Source: Streptomyces sp. 8K308 (lineage in GTDB: Bacteria; Actinomycetota; Actinomycetes; Streptomycetales; Streptomycetaceae). Taken from it: 36,187 nt of DNA. Each line of letters begins with the position of its first letter. Position 1 is the first letter of the stretch. The translations under genes were made by a program, and so were the position numbers. The stretch lies in assembly GCF_004348315.1 (NCBI RefSeq), contig NZ_SMKC01000036.1:1-36187 (forward strand). Direction: 5' to 3'. Positions 16,379 through 25,227 of this stretch are shown in pieces. A model generated the notes under the pieces. It saw only the letters and a list, made by a program, of their open reading frames with translations, had not been told where the DNA came from and made no database searches.

Positions 16379-17152
16379 ATGCCAGACGGATCGCTCCGGG
16401 GCCACGTCGCCATCGTGACGGGCGCCAACCACGGGATCGGGGCCGCGACGGCCCGCGAGTTGGCCGCACGTGGCGCGGCCGTGCTCGTCACCTACCTCCG
16501 GGTGCCGGGTACCGGCGACGGGGAGGCCGTCGCCGAGGAGATCCGCCGGGTCGGCGGGCGGGCGGCGGCCTTCGAGGCCGACCTCGGCGAGCCGGACGTC
16601 CCGGCGGCGATCTTCGACGTCGCCGAGGAGCGGCTCGGGCCGGTCGACATCTTGATCAACAACGCCTCGGGGTGGGTCCAGGACACCTTCACGCCGGAGG
16701 AGACCGACCGGTTCGGGCGTGCGTTGCGGCCGGTCTCGGCCGAGACCTGGGCCCGGCAGTTCGCGGTGGACGCGCGTGCCCCCGCGCTCCTGATCGGCGA
16801 GCTAGCCAGGCGGCACCGGGCACGCGGCGCGCGCTGGGGCCGGATCGTGGGGCTGACGTCCGGTGGCGATCTCGGCTTCCCGCGCGAGGTCTCGTACGGC
16901 GCGGCCAAGGCCGCCCAGACCGACTACACGATGTCGGCCGCCGCCGAACTGGCCGAACTCGGCATCACCGCCAACGTGGTGCACCCACCGGTGACCGACA
17001 CCGGCTGGATCACCGACGAGGTCCGCGCGTTCGTCGCGTCCAGCACCACCCACTTCCACGTCGCGGAACCGGCCGAGGTGGCCAGGACCATCGCGTTCCT
17101 GGTGTCGGACGACGCGTGGCTCGTCACGGGCAACGTGATCACGTTGCGGTGA
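16379..17152 (+). CDS. Classical-type SDR oxidoreductase
   Basis: 257 residues. TGANHGIG (14-21) binds NAD(P), NNAS near residue 97 stabilises the fold, and Ser161, Tyr173 and Lys177 (in YGAAK) form the catalytic set. The C-terminal VTGNVITL is also typical. It probably reduces or oxidises a small alcohol/ketone; the substrate is unknown. An insertion around residues 108-122 (EETDRFGRALRPVSAET) lengthens the loop before helix 5. It starts 9 bp after the BtrH-like gene and is the third gene of the MerR-led operon. Confidence 0.9.
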   Translation: MPDGSLRGHVAIVTGANHGIGAATARELAARGAAVLVTYLRVPGTGDGEAVAEEIRRVGGRAAAFEADLGEPDVPAAIFDVAEERLGPVDILINNASGWVQDTFTPEETDRFGRALRPVSAETWARQFAVDARAPALLIGELARRHRARGARWGRIVGLTSGGDLGFPREVSYGAAKAAQTDYTMSAAAELAELGITANVVHPPVTDTGWITDEVRAFVASSTTHFHVAEPAEVARTIAFLVSDDAWLVTGNVITLR

Positions 17153-17186
17153 GCGAGACCGAGAGGCAGATTCACACTTGCTTTGA

Positions 17187-17192
17187 TAAACT
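17187..17192 (+). promoter_or_regulatory. -10 box of the toxin-antitoxin operon
   Basis: TAAACT ends seven bases before the antitoxin ATG at 17200, in a local AT-rich patch. The predicted start point coincides with the ATG, so the message is probably leaderless. No good -35 is seen; an activator or an extended -10 (TGCTTTGA upstream) may compensate. Confidence 0.5.
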
Positions 17193-17199
17193 ATGCCGC

Positions 17200-17481
17200 A
17201 TGTTGAGTAAGGACCAGCCGGCCGTGGGCGAGGGCCCGTCGGTGCGGGTCAGCCTCTCGCTTCCCGAGGGAACAGCCGCGGCCATCCGGGACATCACGGG
17301 GCGGCGTGAGTTCTCCGCGTACATCGCCGAGGCGGTCGAGCACCGGCTGCGGAGCGAGCTGATCGCCCAGGATCTCGAGGCGTACCAGCGAGAGCACGGT
17401 CGGTTCACCGACGAGGAGCGCGCGTGGGCGCGGGCGGCGCTCACCGGAGAAGCCGACGCCTCCGGCGCTACCGCCGCGTGA
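17200..17481 (+). CDS. Antitoxin, ribbon-helix-helix type (VapB-like)
   Basis: 93 residues. Residues 14-50 (SVRVSLSLPEGTAAAIRDITGRREFSAYIAEAVEHRL) read as a ribbon-helix-helix DNA-binding fold, and the C-terminal 40 residues are charged and suited to wrapping a toxin. Its stop overlaps the PIN toxin start by four bases, the usual arrangement for VapBC. It would neutralise the toxin and repress the operon. Confidence 0.85.
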   Translation: MLSKDQPAVGEGPSVRVSLSLPEGTAAAIRDITGRREFSAYIAEAVEHRLRSELIAQDLEAYQREHGRFTDEERAWARAALTGEADASGATAA

Positions 17482-17870
17482 CGGGGACTCTCGTCCTCGA
17501 TTCGGCCGGGCTTTCCGGCTACCTCACCGGGGACCGCAAGACCATGCTCCTCGTCGACGCCGCGCTGGCCGACGATCGTGGCCTCGCCATCTCCGCCGCG
17601 ACGATCATCGAGGTCCAACACAAGGGCGTCTCCCGGCCACGCATGAGCTGGGTGCTCTCGCGCATGCGCGTGCACGATGTCACCAAGGACTCGGCACGCG
17701 CTGCGGCGGCCCTCCTTCAGGAAGCCGGTCTGCACGGCCACAAATACGCCATCGACGCCATGGTGGCCGAGATGGCGCTTCGGCAGTCGCCGCCCGTCTC
17801 GCTGCTCACCTCGGATGGTGACGACATGGCTCGACTGTGCGGTCGGCGCGTTCGCCTGATCACCGTGTGA
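17478..17870 (+). CDS. PIN-domain toxin (VapC-like ribonuclease)
   Basis: 130 residues with the acidic residues expected of a PIN nuclease: Asp8 (LVLDSAG), Glu45 (TIIEVQ), Asp93 (YAIDAMVAEMA) and Asp113/Asp116 (TSDGDD). VapC toxins are Mg-dependent RNases that cut tRNA or rRNA. The GTG at 17478 overlaps the antitoxin stop. The gene ends 9 bp before the convergent methyltransferase stop with no obvious terminator between. Confidence 0.88.
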   Translation: MTGTLVLDSAGLSGYLTGDRKTMLLVDAALADDRGLAISAATIIEVQHKGVSRPRMSWVLSRMRVHDVTKDSARAAAALLQEAGLHGHKYAIDAMVAEMALRQSPPVSLLTSDGDDMARLCGRRVRLITV

Positions 17871-17879
17871 CGCGCCGAC

Positions 17880-18650
17880 TCAGCCCGTCAGCGTCGCCTT
17901 CCAGATCTCCTCGCTCGGCCAGCGGTGCGCCCACTCCGACGACACCTCGTCGAACTCGCGGTGGGACGGCGCCGGGGCCTGGATCTCGATCAGGTCGTCG
18001 ACCGTGAAGCCGCTGGCGCGCAGCGTCCGCAGCACCTCGCCGTGGGAGGAGATGAACTCGACGCGGTCGCCCCAGTCGACGCGGCCGAGGCCGCCGAAGT
18101 GCGGGCGGTGCAGGGTGGTCGTGGCGCTGCCGGCCGGGGAGACGGTCAGGGCGTAGAGCGGCGCGTACCGCGAGAAGACGAGCCGGCCACCGGGGCGCAG
18201 CAGGCGGGCGGCCTCGGGTATCCAGCGGTGCGGGTCGCACCAGAGCGAGGCGCCGAACTCGCTGATGGCCAGGTCGAACGAGCCGTCGGGGTAGGGGACT
18301 TTTTCGGCGCTGCCGAGGACCAGCGGGAAGTCGAGGCCGAACTCGGCCTGCATGGCGCGGGCGGTGGCCAGCTGGGCCTCGGAGACGTCGACGCCGACGG
18401 GGTGCGCGCCGGCGCGGGCCAGCCAGGCGGAGACGTACGCCGTGCCGCAGCCGAGCTCGATGACGTGGGCGCCGGCGAGGTCGGGCGGCAGCACGTTCAC
18501 CTCGGACTCGGGGGTGGCCCACAGGCCCCAGCAGGGCTCCGGCTGCGCCCAGTGATCGCGGGCCAGCGGGCCGTGGTAGCCGGCCGCCGTCTCGTCCCAG
18601 TAGCGACGGTTACGTTCCACGTGGTCGGTCGGACGGGTCAGATCAGTCAT
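17880..18650 (-). CDS. Class I SAM-dependent methyltransferase
   Basis: 256 residues. Motif I is VIELGCGTAYVSAWLARAG (Glu65-Leu-Gly-Cys-Gly-Thr), followed by VGVDVSE as the acidic end of strand 2, AEKVPYPDGSFDLAISEFG as motif II and LLRPGGRLVFSRY as motif III: a UbiE/Methyltransf_11-like small-molecule enzyme. ATG 18650 gives MTDLTRPTDHVERN; a longer start at 18674 is less likely. It lies 20 bp downstream of the GlxA-type regulator stop on the same strand and may be co-transcribed with it. The substrate is unknown. Confidence 0.87.
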   Translation of the reverse strand: MTDLTRPTDHVERNRRYWDETAAGYHGPLARDHWAQPEPCWGLWATPESEVNVLPPDLAGAHVIELGCGTAYVSAWLARAGAHPVGVDVSEAQLATARAMQAEFGLDFPLVLGSAEKVPYPDGSFDLAISEFGASLWCDPHRWIPEAARLLRPGGRLVFSRYAPLYALTVSPAGSATTTLHRPHFGGLGRVDWGDRVEFISSHGEVLRTLRASGFTVDDLIEIQAPAPSHREFDEVSSEWAHRWPSEEIWKATLTG

Positions 18651-18670
18651 GGAGCGACAGGCTAGAGGCC

Positions 18671-19645
18671 TCAACGACCCACCGTCACCCGGGTTTCGCG
18701 CGCGGCGGCGCGATACGCGCTGGGGGTGACGCCGAGCGCCCGCACCAGGTGCTGCCGCAGCGAGTCGGCGGAGCCGAGGCCGCTGTGGTGGGCGACGCGG
18801 TCCATCGGCAGGTCGGTGGTCTCCAGCAACTGCCGGGCGCGGTCAACGCGTTGGTGGAGCAGCCAGCGCAGCGGGCTGAGGCCGGTCTCGGCGTGGAAGC
18901 GGCGGGTGAGGGTGCGGGTGCTCACGCCCGCGTGGGCGGCCAGGTCGGCCAGGGTGAGCGGGCGGTCGAGGCGGCGCAGCGCCCAGGCACGGGTGTCGGC
19001 CAGCGAGCGTTTCTCGACGGAGACGGGCGGCAGCGGCGTCTCGACGATCTGCGGCTGGTCGCCGGGGCGCGGCGGGCCGACGACGGCGAGCTGGCCGGCC
19101 GCGGCGGCCACCGCCGAGCCGTGGTCGGTGCGGATGATGTGCAGACACAGCTCGATGGCGGCGGCCGCGCCGGCCGAGGTCAGGATCGGGCCGTCCGCGA
19201 CGTGGAGCGCGTGGGGCTCGACGGTCACCGCGGGAAATCGGCGCGCGAGCTGGTCGGTGAGCCCCCAGTGGGTGGTCGCGCGCCGCCCGTCGAGCAGCCC
19301 GGCGTGGCCGAGCACGAAGGCGCCGGTGCAGATCCCGGCGGTGCGCCGCCCGGCGTCGGCGGACCGCCGCACCGCGTCGAGCACGGCCGGGTCGACGTCC
19401 TCGCGGGCCCCGCCGCCGACGACGATGACCGTGTCGGCGGCGGTCAGCCCGTCAAGACCCGCCAGGTCGTCCGGGATGAGCACGTCGGGGCCGCCGACGG
19501 CCTCGACCCGGCCCGGCCGGGCGGTGTGCGTCGTGACGCGGTACGCCGGGCGGCCGTCCACCTCGGCCGCGCCGAGCAGCATCTGGGTGATGGACAGGTC
19601 GTACGCGAAGACGGGTGGCACGACGAGGAAGGCGATACGTCGCAT
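18671..19645 (-). CDS. GlxA-type AraC-family transcriptional regulator
   Basis: 324 residues. The N-terminal DJ-1/PfpI-like domain (residues 1-180) carries the typical ICTGAFVLGHAGLLDGRRATTHW segment with the nucleophile-elbow Cys near residue 108. The C-terminal AraC tandem helix-turn-helix (about 215-320) includes LADLAAHAGVSTRTLTRRFHAETG and HSGLGSADSLRQHL. ATG 19645 is preceded by GGAGG at 8 nt. It is divergent from an epimerase-like gene across 127 bp that contains a perfect 8-bp dyad, so it probably controls that gene and the methyltransferase behind it. Confidence 0.92.
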   Translation of the reverse strand: MRRIAFLVVPPVFAYDLSITQMLLGAAEVDGRPAYRVTTHTARPGRVEAVGGPDVLIPDDLAGLDGLTAADTVIVVGGGAREDVDPAVLDAVRRSADAGRRTAGICTGAFVLGHAGLLDGRRATTHWGLTDQLARRFPAVTVEPHALHVADGPILTSAGAAAAIELCLHIIRTDHGSAVAAAAGQLAVVGPPRPGDQPQIVETPLPPVSVEKRSLADTRAWALRRLDRPLTLADLAAHAGVSTRTLTRRFHAETGLSPLRWLLHQRVDRARQLLETTDLPMDRVAHHSGLGSADSLRQHLVRALGVTPSAYRAAARETRVTVGR

Positions 19646-19722
19646 GGCCGGATCCTCCGGAGGCTTGGCGATCGGGGCCCTGCCGACGCGATGGCGCGGC
19701 CCGCACAGTGGGACAGCGCCCG

Positions 19723-19743
19723 CCGGGAACCCGATGTTCCCGG
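19723..19743. promoter_or_regulatory. 21-bp dyad in the GlxA/epimerase divergent promoter
   Basis: CCGGGAAC and GTTCCCGG are perfect 8-bp arms around CCGAT, 30 bp upstream of the epimerase-like start. AraC regulators more often bind direct repeats, so the ligand could be another regulator. A chance GC palindrome is less likely given the arm length. Confidence 0.45.
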
Positions 19744-19772
19744 GGTGGGGCGCCTGATGATGGGGAGAAACC

Positions 19773-20687
19773 ATGTCGCTACGGGTCATCGTGGGGGCCG
19801 GCGCCGGCGCCGGCATCGCGGCGCGGCTGTTCGCGGACGACGGGGATCGGGTGCGGATCGTCACCAGGAGCGGCGGCGGCCCCGAGCACCCGCTGATCGA
19901 GCGGATCGCGCTCGACGCGGGTGACCCGGCCAACGCGGACCGGCTCGCGGCGCTCGCCGAGGGCGCCGCCACCGTCCTCAACTGCGCCATGCCGCCGTAT
20001 CACACCTGGCCGACCACGGTGCCGCCGCTCTTCCGGGCGATCCTCGCGGCGGCCGAGCGGAGCGGCGCTGACTACGTGATGCTCGGCAACTTGTACGGCT
20101 ACGGCCCGGTGAACGGGCCCGTCACCGAGGAGCACCCGCTGGCCGCCACCGGCCCCAAGGGGCGGGTGCGCGCACGGATGTGGGAGGAGGCGGCCGAGGC
20201 GCACGCGGCGGGCCGGGTGCGGGCGACGGAGGTGCGGGCCGGCCAGTTCCTCGGCGCCGGCGTGCTGTCGATGTTCTCGCTCACCGTGCAGCCGCAGGTG
20301 CTCGCCGGGCGGCTGGCCCTCACTCCGCAGGAACCGGACACGCCGCACGGTTACGCCGCGATCGGCGACGTGGCCAGGGCGCTGGTGGCGGTGGCGCGGG
20401 ACGACCGCTCCTTCGGGCGGCCGTGGCACGCGCCGGCGATCAACGTCGCACTGCGGGAGGTGGCCGGCCGGCTCGCCGAGCTGGCGGGGGCGCCGGAGCC
20501 ACGGCTGGCGACGATGACCGACCGGGAGCTGGCGCTGCTCGGCTACACGGACCCGATCTGGGGCGAACTCGAGGAGACGGCGTACATGTCGCACCGGCCG
20601 TTCGTCATCGACGCGTCGAGGGTCGAGGAGACGCTGGGCGTGAAGACGACCCCGCTCGACGAGGTGTTGAGCGAGGTGCTGGCCTGA
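19773..20687 (+). CDS. NAD(P)-binding epimerase/dehydratase-family protein
   Basis: 304 residues. The Rossmann N-terminus is unusually glycine/alanine repetitive (VIVGAGAGAGIAARLF), then ATVLNCAMPPYHTWP, YVMLGNLYGYGP (Tyr of the active site) and RATEVRAGQFLG. The canonical YxxxK lysine is not at the usual spacing, so catalysis may differ or be lost. ATG 19773 follows GGGGAG. It is divergent from the GlxA-type regulator and ends 13 bp before the encoded CCA of a tRNA-Gly on the other strand. Confidence 0.82.
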   Translation: MSLRVIVGAGAGAGIAARLFADDGDRVRIVTRSGGGPEHPLIERIALDAGDPANADRLAALAEGAATVLNCAMPPYHTWPTTVPPLFRAILAAAERSGADYVMLGNLYGYGPVNGPVTEEHPLAATGPKGRVRARMWEEAAEAHAAGRVRATEVRAGQFLGAGVLSMFSLTVQPQVLAGRLALTPQEPDTPHGYAAIGDVARALVAVARDDRSFGRPWHAPAINVALREVAGRLAELAGAPEPRLATMTDRELALLGYTDPIWGELEETAYMSHRPFVIDASRVEETLGVKTTPLDEVLSEVLA

Positions 20688-20700
20688 CCGGAGGGAACTC

Positions 20701-20775
20701 TGGAGCGGGTGACAGGAATCGCACACTGCGCCTCCCCCTTGGAAAGGGGGTGTTCTGCTACTGAACTACACCCGC
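20701..20775 (-). tRNA. tRNA-Gly(UCC), copy A, variant elbow, CCA encoded
   Basis: The 72-nt body is 20704-20775 and the CCA end is encoded (20701-20703). The acceptor stem is GCGGGTG/CACCCGC with discriminator U. The D-stem is GTTC/GAAC, and the anticodon stem CCCCC/GGGGG carries loop TTTCCAA, anticodon UCC. Unusual features: the D-loop reads AGTAGCA, so G18 is A; the T-loop reads TGCGATT, so position 55 is G; and T-stem 49-53 CAGTG against 61-65 CCTGT pairs at only two of five positions. Shifting by one gives GCAG/CTGT with a 10-nt loop. The sequence is identical to copy B at 24877. Its own promoter lies 50 bp upstream. See findings. Confidence 0.9.
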
Positions 20776-20825
20776 GCGGCGGGGAGTTGGCCCCTTCCGG
20801 CGCCGCTTCCGACCGCGTGCCCCAA

Positions 20826-20854
20826 ACACTAGCCGATCATGGGGAGTTCACCAA
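20826..20854 (-). promoter_or_regulatory. Promoter of tRNA-Gly copy A
   Basis: On the minus strand TTGGTG, 17 bp and TAGTGT make a good -35/-10 pair 50 bp upstream of the tRNA. The GATCGGCTAG block is shared with copy B. The -35 falls in the T-tract of the purSQL terminator. Confidence 0.65.
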
Positions 20855-20855
20855 A

Positions 20856-20886
20856 ACGAGCGGCGGCGCAGTCCGCCGCCGCTCGT
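20856..20886 (-). terminator. Intrinsic terminator of purSQL
   Basis: A perfect 13-bp GC-rich stem (20856-20868 with 20874-20886), a 5-nt loop and then TTTTGG on the minus strand. It starts 16 bp after the purL stop. A textbook Rho-independent terminator. Confidence 0.85.
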
Positions 20887-20902
20887 CAGGTGACGCCTGG
20901 CC

Positions 20903-23202
<2,300 letters not shown>

Positions 23203-23203
<1 letters not shown>

Positions 23204-23877
23204 CAGGCGACCAGCTTCTTCAGGACCGAGGTGAAGAACCCCAGGCCGTCCGTGGTCGGGCCGGTGAGGGCCTCGACGGCGTGCTCGGGGTGGGGCATCA
23301 GGCCGACGACGTTGCCGGCCGCGTTGGTGATCCCGGCGATGTCGCGGCGGGAGCCGTTGGGGTTGACGTCGAGGTAGCGGAAGACCACCCGGCCCTCGGC
23401 CTCCAGCTCGTCCAGGGTGCGCTCGTCGGCGACGTAGCCACCCTCGCCGTTCTTCAGCGGGATGGTGATCTCCTGGCCGGCCGCGTAGTCGCCGGTCCAG
23501 GCGGTGGCGGTGTTCTCCACGCGCAGCCGCTGGTCGCGGCAGATGAAGTGCAGGTGATCATTGCGGGTCAGCGCGCCGGGCAGCAGATGCGATTCGCACA
23601 GCACCTGGAAACCGTTGCAGATGCCCAGTACCGGCAGCCCGACCCCGGCCTGGTCGATGATCGTTTCCATCACGGGTGAGAATCGGGCGATCGCGCCGCA
23701 GCGGAGATAGTCGCCATAGGAGAAACCGCCGGGCAGGATCACGGCGTCAACCTGACGCAGGTCTTTGTCGCCGTGCCAGAGGGCCACCGGCTCGGCTCCG
23801 ACGAGCTTTACCGCACGCGCCGCGTCACGGTCGTCGAGGGAGCCGGGAAATGTGACGACTCCTACACGAGTTGTCAC
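23203..23877 (-). CDS. purQ: Phosphoribosylformylglycinamidine synthase glutaminase subunit PurQ
   Basis: Class I glutamine amidotransferase that supplies ammonia to PurL. 224 residues. [20 protein letters not shown] starts the fold, [14 protein letters not shown] follows, and the nucleophile Cys87 sits in GICNGFQVL. The catalytic His-x-Glu is in MPHPEHAVE near the C-terminus. The GTG at 23877 overlaps the purS stop by four bases. It is the middle gene of the tight purS-purQ-purL operon. Confidence 0.97.
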
Positions 23878-24146
23878 CGGACGGCACCCACTTCCTCGAC
23901 TCCCTCTTCGACGCGGACGTGGAAGTCCTCGATGACGGTGTTGGCGAGAAACGTGCGGGCGATCTCGCGGACCCGCTCCAGGGCCGCCTCGTCCACGGGT
24001 CCGGCCAGCTCGAGTTCGAAGCGCTTGCCCTGGCGGACGTCGGCCACGCCCTCGAATCCGAGGCGGGGCAGGGCGCGCTGGACCGCTTGGCCCTGGGGGT
24101 CGAGGATCTCCGGCTTGAGCATGACGTCGACTACGACGCGAGCCAC
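23874..24146 (-). CDS. purS: Phosphoribosylformylglycinamidine synthase subunit PurS
   Basis: A small scaffold subunit that bridges PurL and PurQ. 90 residues, starting (V/M)[21 protein letters not shown], then [19 protein letters not shown] and a C-terminal acidic tail. The GTG at 24146 has GGGAG at a good distance and gives the usual PurS length. An upstream ATG at 24182 would add 12 atypical residues. First gene of purSQL. The predicted promoter with overlapping palindrome lies about 70 bp upstream. Confidence 0.95.
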   Translation of the reverse strand: MARVVVDVMLKPEILDPQGQAVQRALPRLGFEGVADVRQGKRFELELAGPVDEAALERVREIARTFLANTVIEDFHVRVEEGVEEVGAVR

Positions 24147-24212
24147 TGGTACTCCCGGTGATGGTGCGGTGATGGTGTGCATGACGCACCGCTCAGCCTA
24201 CCGGGCGAGGAA

Positions 24213-24251
24213 ATCTACCCGGGTAGATAGGTGGGCTTCGGTCACGTTAAG
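24213..24251 (-). promoter_or_regulatory. purSQL promoter with overlapping 16-bp palindrome
   Basis: On the minus strand CTTAAC (24251-24246), 16 bp and TATCTA (24229-24224) form a likely promoter. ATCTACCCGGGTAGAT (24213-24228) is a perfect 16-bp palindrome covering the -10 and expected start point, the classic place for a repressor. I found no matching palindrome upstream of purF, purC or purD in this window. The regulator is unknown. Confidence 0.6.
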
Positions 24252-24459
24252 GTATCGAGCCAGGAAACCCCTCCAAGAAACGTGGAGGAAAAAGTAGTGT
24301 CCCGGTGCGGCGCGACCATGCGAGCATGACGCGATGTCGAATTCGTCCTCTTCGCATTAGCCCGCGGATCCAGTACAAATTAAAGAACCCTCGCTCACGA
24401 TCTATGGGAGAGCGCGCGACGTAGGGCCGCGGCTCCCCCTCCCGAAAGGACCGATATTC
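24252..24459 (+). other. lsr2 upstream region with AT-rich patch
   Basis: Together with the purSQL promoter this makes a 313-bp divergent spacer. It contains CCTCCA-N7-TGGAGG (24270-24288), an EcoRI-type CGAATTCG palindrome near 24340 and an AT-rich patch around 24371-24387. Lsr2 prefers AT-rich DNA and often controls its own gene, so the patch may be an autoregulatory site. No gene longer than a few codons is seen. Confidence 0.4.
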
Positions 24460-24789
24460 GTGGCACAGCGTGTAGTCGTCACTCTCGCCGACGACATCGA
24501 CGGTGGCGAAGCGTCCGAAACGATTGTCTTCGGCCTCGACGGGAAGAGCTACGAGATCGACCTCAGCTCCGACAACGCGGCGAAGCTGCGGACCACGCTC
24601 GCGCCCTACGTGGAGGCCGGGCGCAAGCGGGCGAAGTCCGGCAAGGCCTTCCACCACACCGCCGTGGCCCCCGATCCCAAGACGGTGCGCGCCTGGGCCG
24701 AGTCCAACGGCTTCGGGGTGCCGGCCCGCGGCCGCATCCCCAGGAAGGTCTACGACGCCTTCAACGAGGCCCACACCTCCGGCCATTGA
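24460..24789 (+). CDS. lsr2: Lsr2-family nucleoid-associated protein
   Basis: An H-NS-like xenogeneic silencer of actinobacteria that binds and bridges AT-rich DNA. 109 residues. The N-terminal beta-hairpin/helix oligomerisation domain (MAQRVVVTLADDIDGGEASETIVFGLDGKSYEIDL) leads into a basic linker (AGRKRAKSGKAF) and the C-terminal DNA-binding domain with the AT-hook-like PARGRIPRKV. The GTG start at 24460 has AAAGGA nine bases upstream. Actinobacteria often have two paralogues; Streptomyces keeps LsrL at this syntenic place from memory, so this copy could be either. A tRNA-Gly promoter starts seven bases after the stop. Confidence 0.95.
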   Translation: MAQRVVVTLADDIDGGEASETIVFGLDGKSYEIDLSSDNAAKLRTTLAPYVEAGRKRAKSGKAFHHTAVAPDPKTVRAWAESNGFGVPARGRIPRKVYDAFNEAHTSGH

Positions 24790-24795
24790 GCCGAC

Positions 24796-24826
24796 TTGCC
24801 ATGAACCCGGGGTGATCGGCTAGAGT
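24796..24826 (+). promoter_or_regulatory. Promoter of tRNA-Gly copy B
   Basis: TTGCCA, 19 bp and TAGAGT, 50 bp upstream of the tRNA, exactly the distance in copy A. The upstream 70 bp aligns with copy A over most positions (shared GATCGGCTAG, GCCGGAAGG and GGCCGC blocks). The -35 choice is less certain than in copy A. Confidence 0.55.
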
Positions 24827-24876
24827 CTGGAGCGCGCCGCAGGGAGCGGAGCCGGAAGGCCCCAACCCCAGGCCGC

Positions 24877-24948
24877 GCGGGTGTAGTTCAGTAGCAGAAC
24901 ACCCCCTTTCCAAGGGGGAGGCGCAGTGTGCGATTCCTGTCACCCGCT
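24877..24948 (+). tRNA. tRNA-Gly(UCC), copy B, variant elbow, CCA not encoded
   Basis: Identical over 72 nt to copy A on the opposite strand, including A18, G55 and the mismatched T-stem. The 3' end reads GCTCTG, so CCA must be added post-transcriptionally, unlike copy A. Anticodon UCC lies in TTTCCAA. It is followed after 46 bp by a canonical tRNA-Gly(GCC) that has its own TACAGT -10-like box at about 24979. Confidence 0.9.
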
Positions 24949-24994
24949 CTGGCCACTGGACCAGTCCTCAGGATGAGGTACAGTGGGGGCACAC

Positions 24995-25067
24995 GCGGAC
25001 GTGGCTCAGTTGGTAGAGCATCACCTTGCCAAGGTGAGGGTCGCGAGTTCGAATCTCGTCGTCCGCT
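24995..25067 (+). tRNA. tRNA-Gly(GCC), canonical
   Basis: 73 nt with every standard element: acceptor GCGGACG/CGTCCGC, D-loop with GG, anticodon stem TCACC/GGTGA with loop TTGCCAA (anticodon GCC), T-stem GCGAG/CTCGT and T-loop TTCGAAT. CCA is not encoded. A strong terminator follows at 25074. It is the internal contrast to the two variant tRNA-Gly genes. Confidence 0.97.
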
Positions 25068-25073
25068 CAGTGT

Positions 25074-25104
25074 GAAGGGCCCGGTCTTCTGGACCGGGCC
25101 CTTC
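25074..25104 (+). terminator. Terminator after the tRNA-Gly genes
   Basis: A perfect 13-bp stem (25074-25086 with 25092-25104) around TTCTG, seven bases after the tRNA-Gly(GCC) end. No long U-tract follows, as is usual in high-GC actinobacteria. Confidence 0.8.
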
Positions 25105-25125
25105 GTCGTGTTCGCGTGGGCGGGG

Positions 25126-25163
25126 CTGACATTTGTCAGGTGGAAGTCCTGACTTTCGGCAGT
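25126..25163 (+). promoter_or_regulatory. Probable response-regulator binding site upstream of the two-component genes
   Basis: CTGACATTTGTCAG (25126-25139) is a palindrome apart from its TT centre. CTGACTTTCGGCAGT follows at 25149-25163, another imperfect dyad, giving TGAC half-sites 23 bp apart. This resembles control regions I remember upstream of DesK/DesR-like operons in actinobacteria. Autoregulation by the neighbouring response regulator is the simplest reading. Confidence 0.5.
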
Positions 25164-25227
25164 ACCGGGCGGGCGCGGCGCCGGCCAGTCTGGTCCGTGG
25201 GAATCAGCGGCGGTCACGGAGGTCATG

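Noticed and set aside
17860..18522. A second minus-strand gene within the methyltransferase region
   Set aside because: It is a shifted frame of the methyltransferase, arginine-rich and without motifs.
9812..20775. An integrated element using tRNA-Gly copy A as attachment site
   Set aside because: No integrase, excisionase or second copy of the tRNA 3' end is visible at the left side, so only a weaker hotspot hypothesis is kept.
24147..24459. Purine riboswitch ahead of purS or lsr2
   Set aside because: No conserved purine-riboswitch core or three-way junction is seen; a DNA palindrome on the -10 explains control better.
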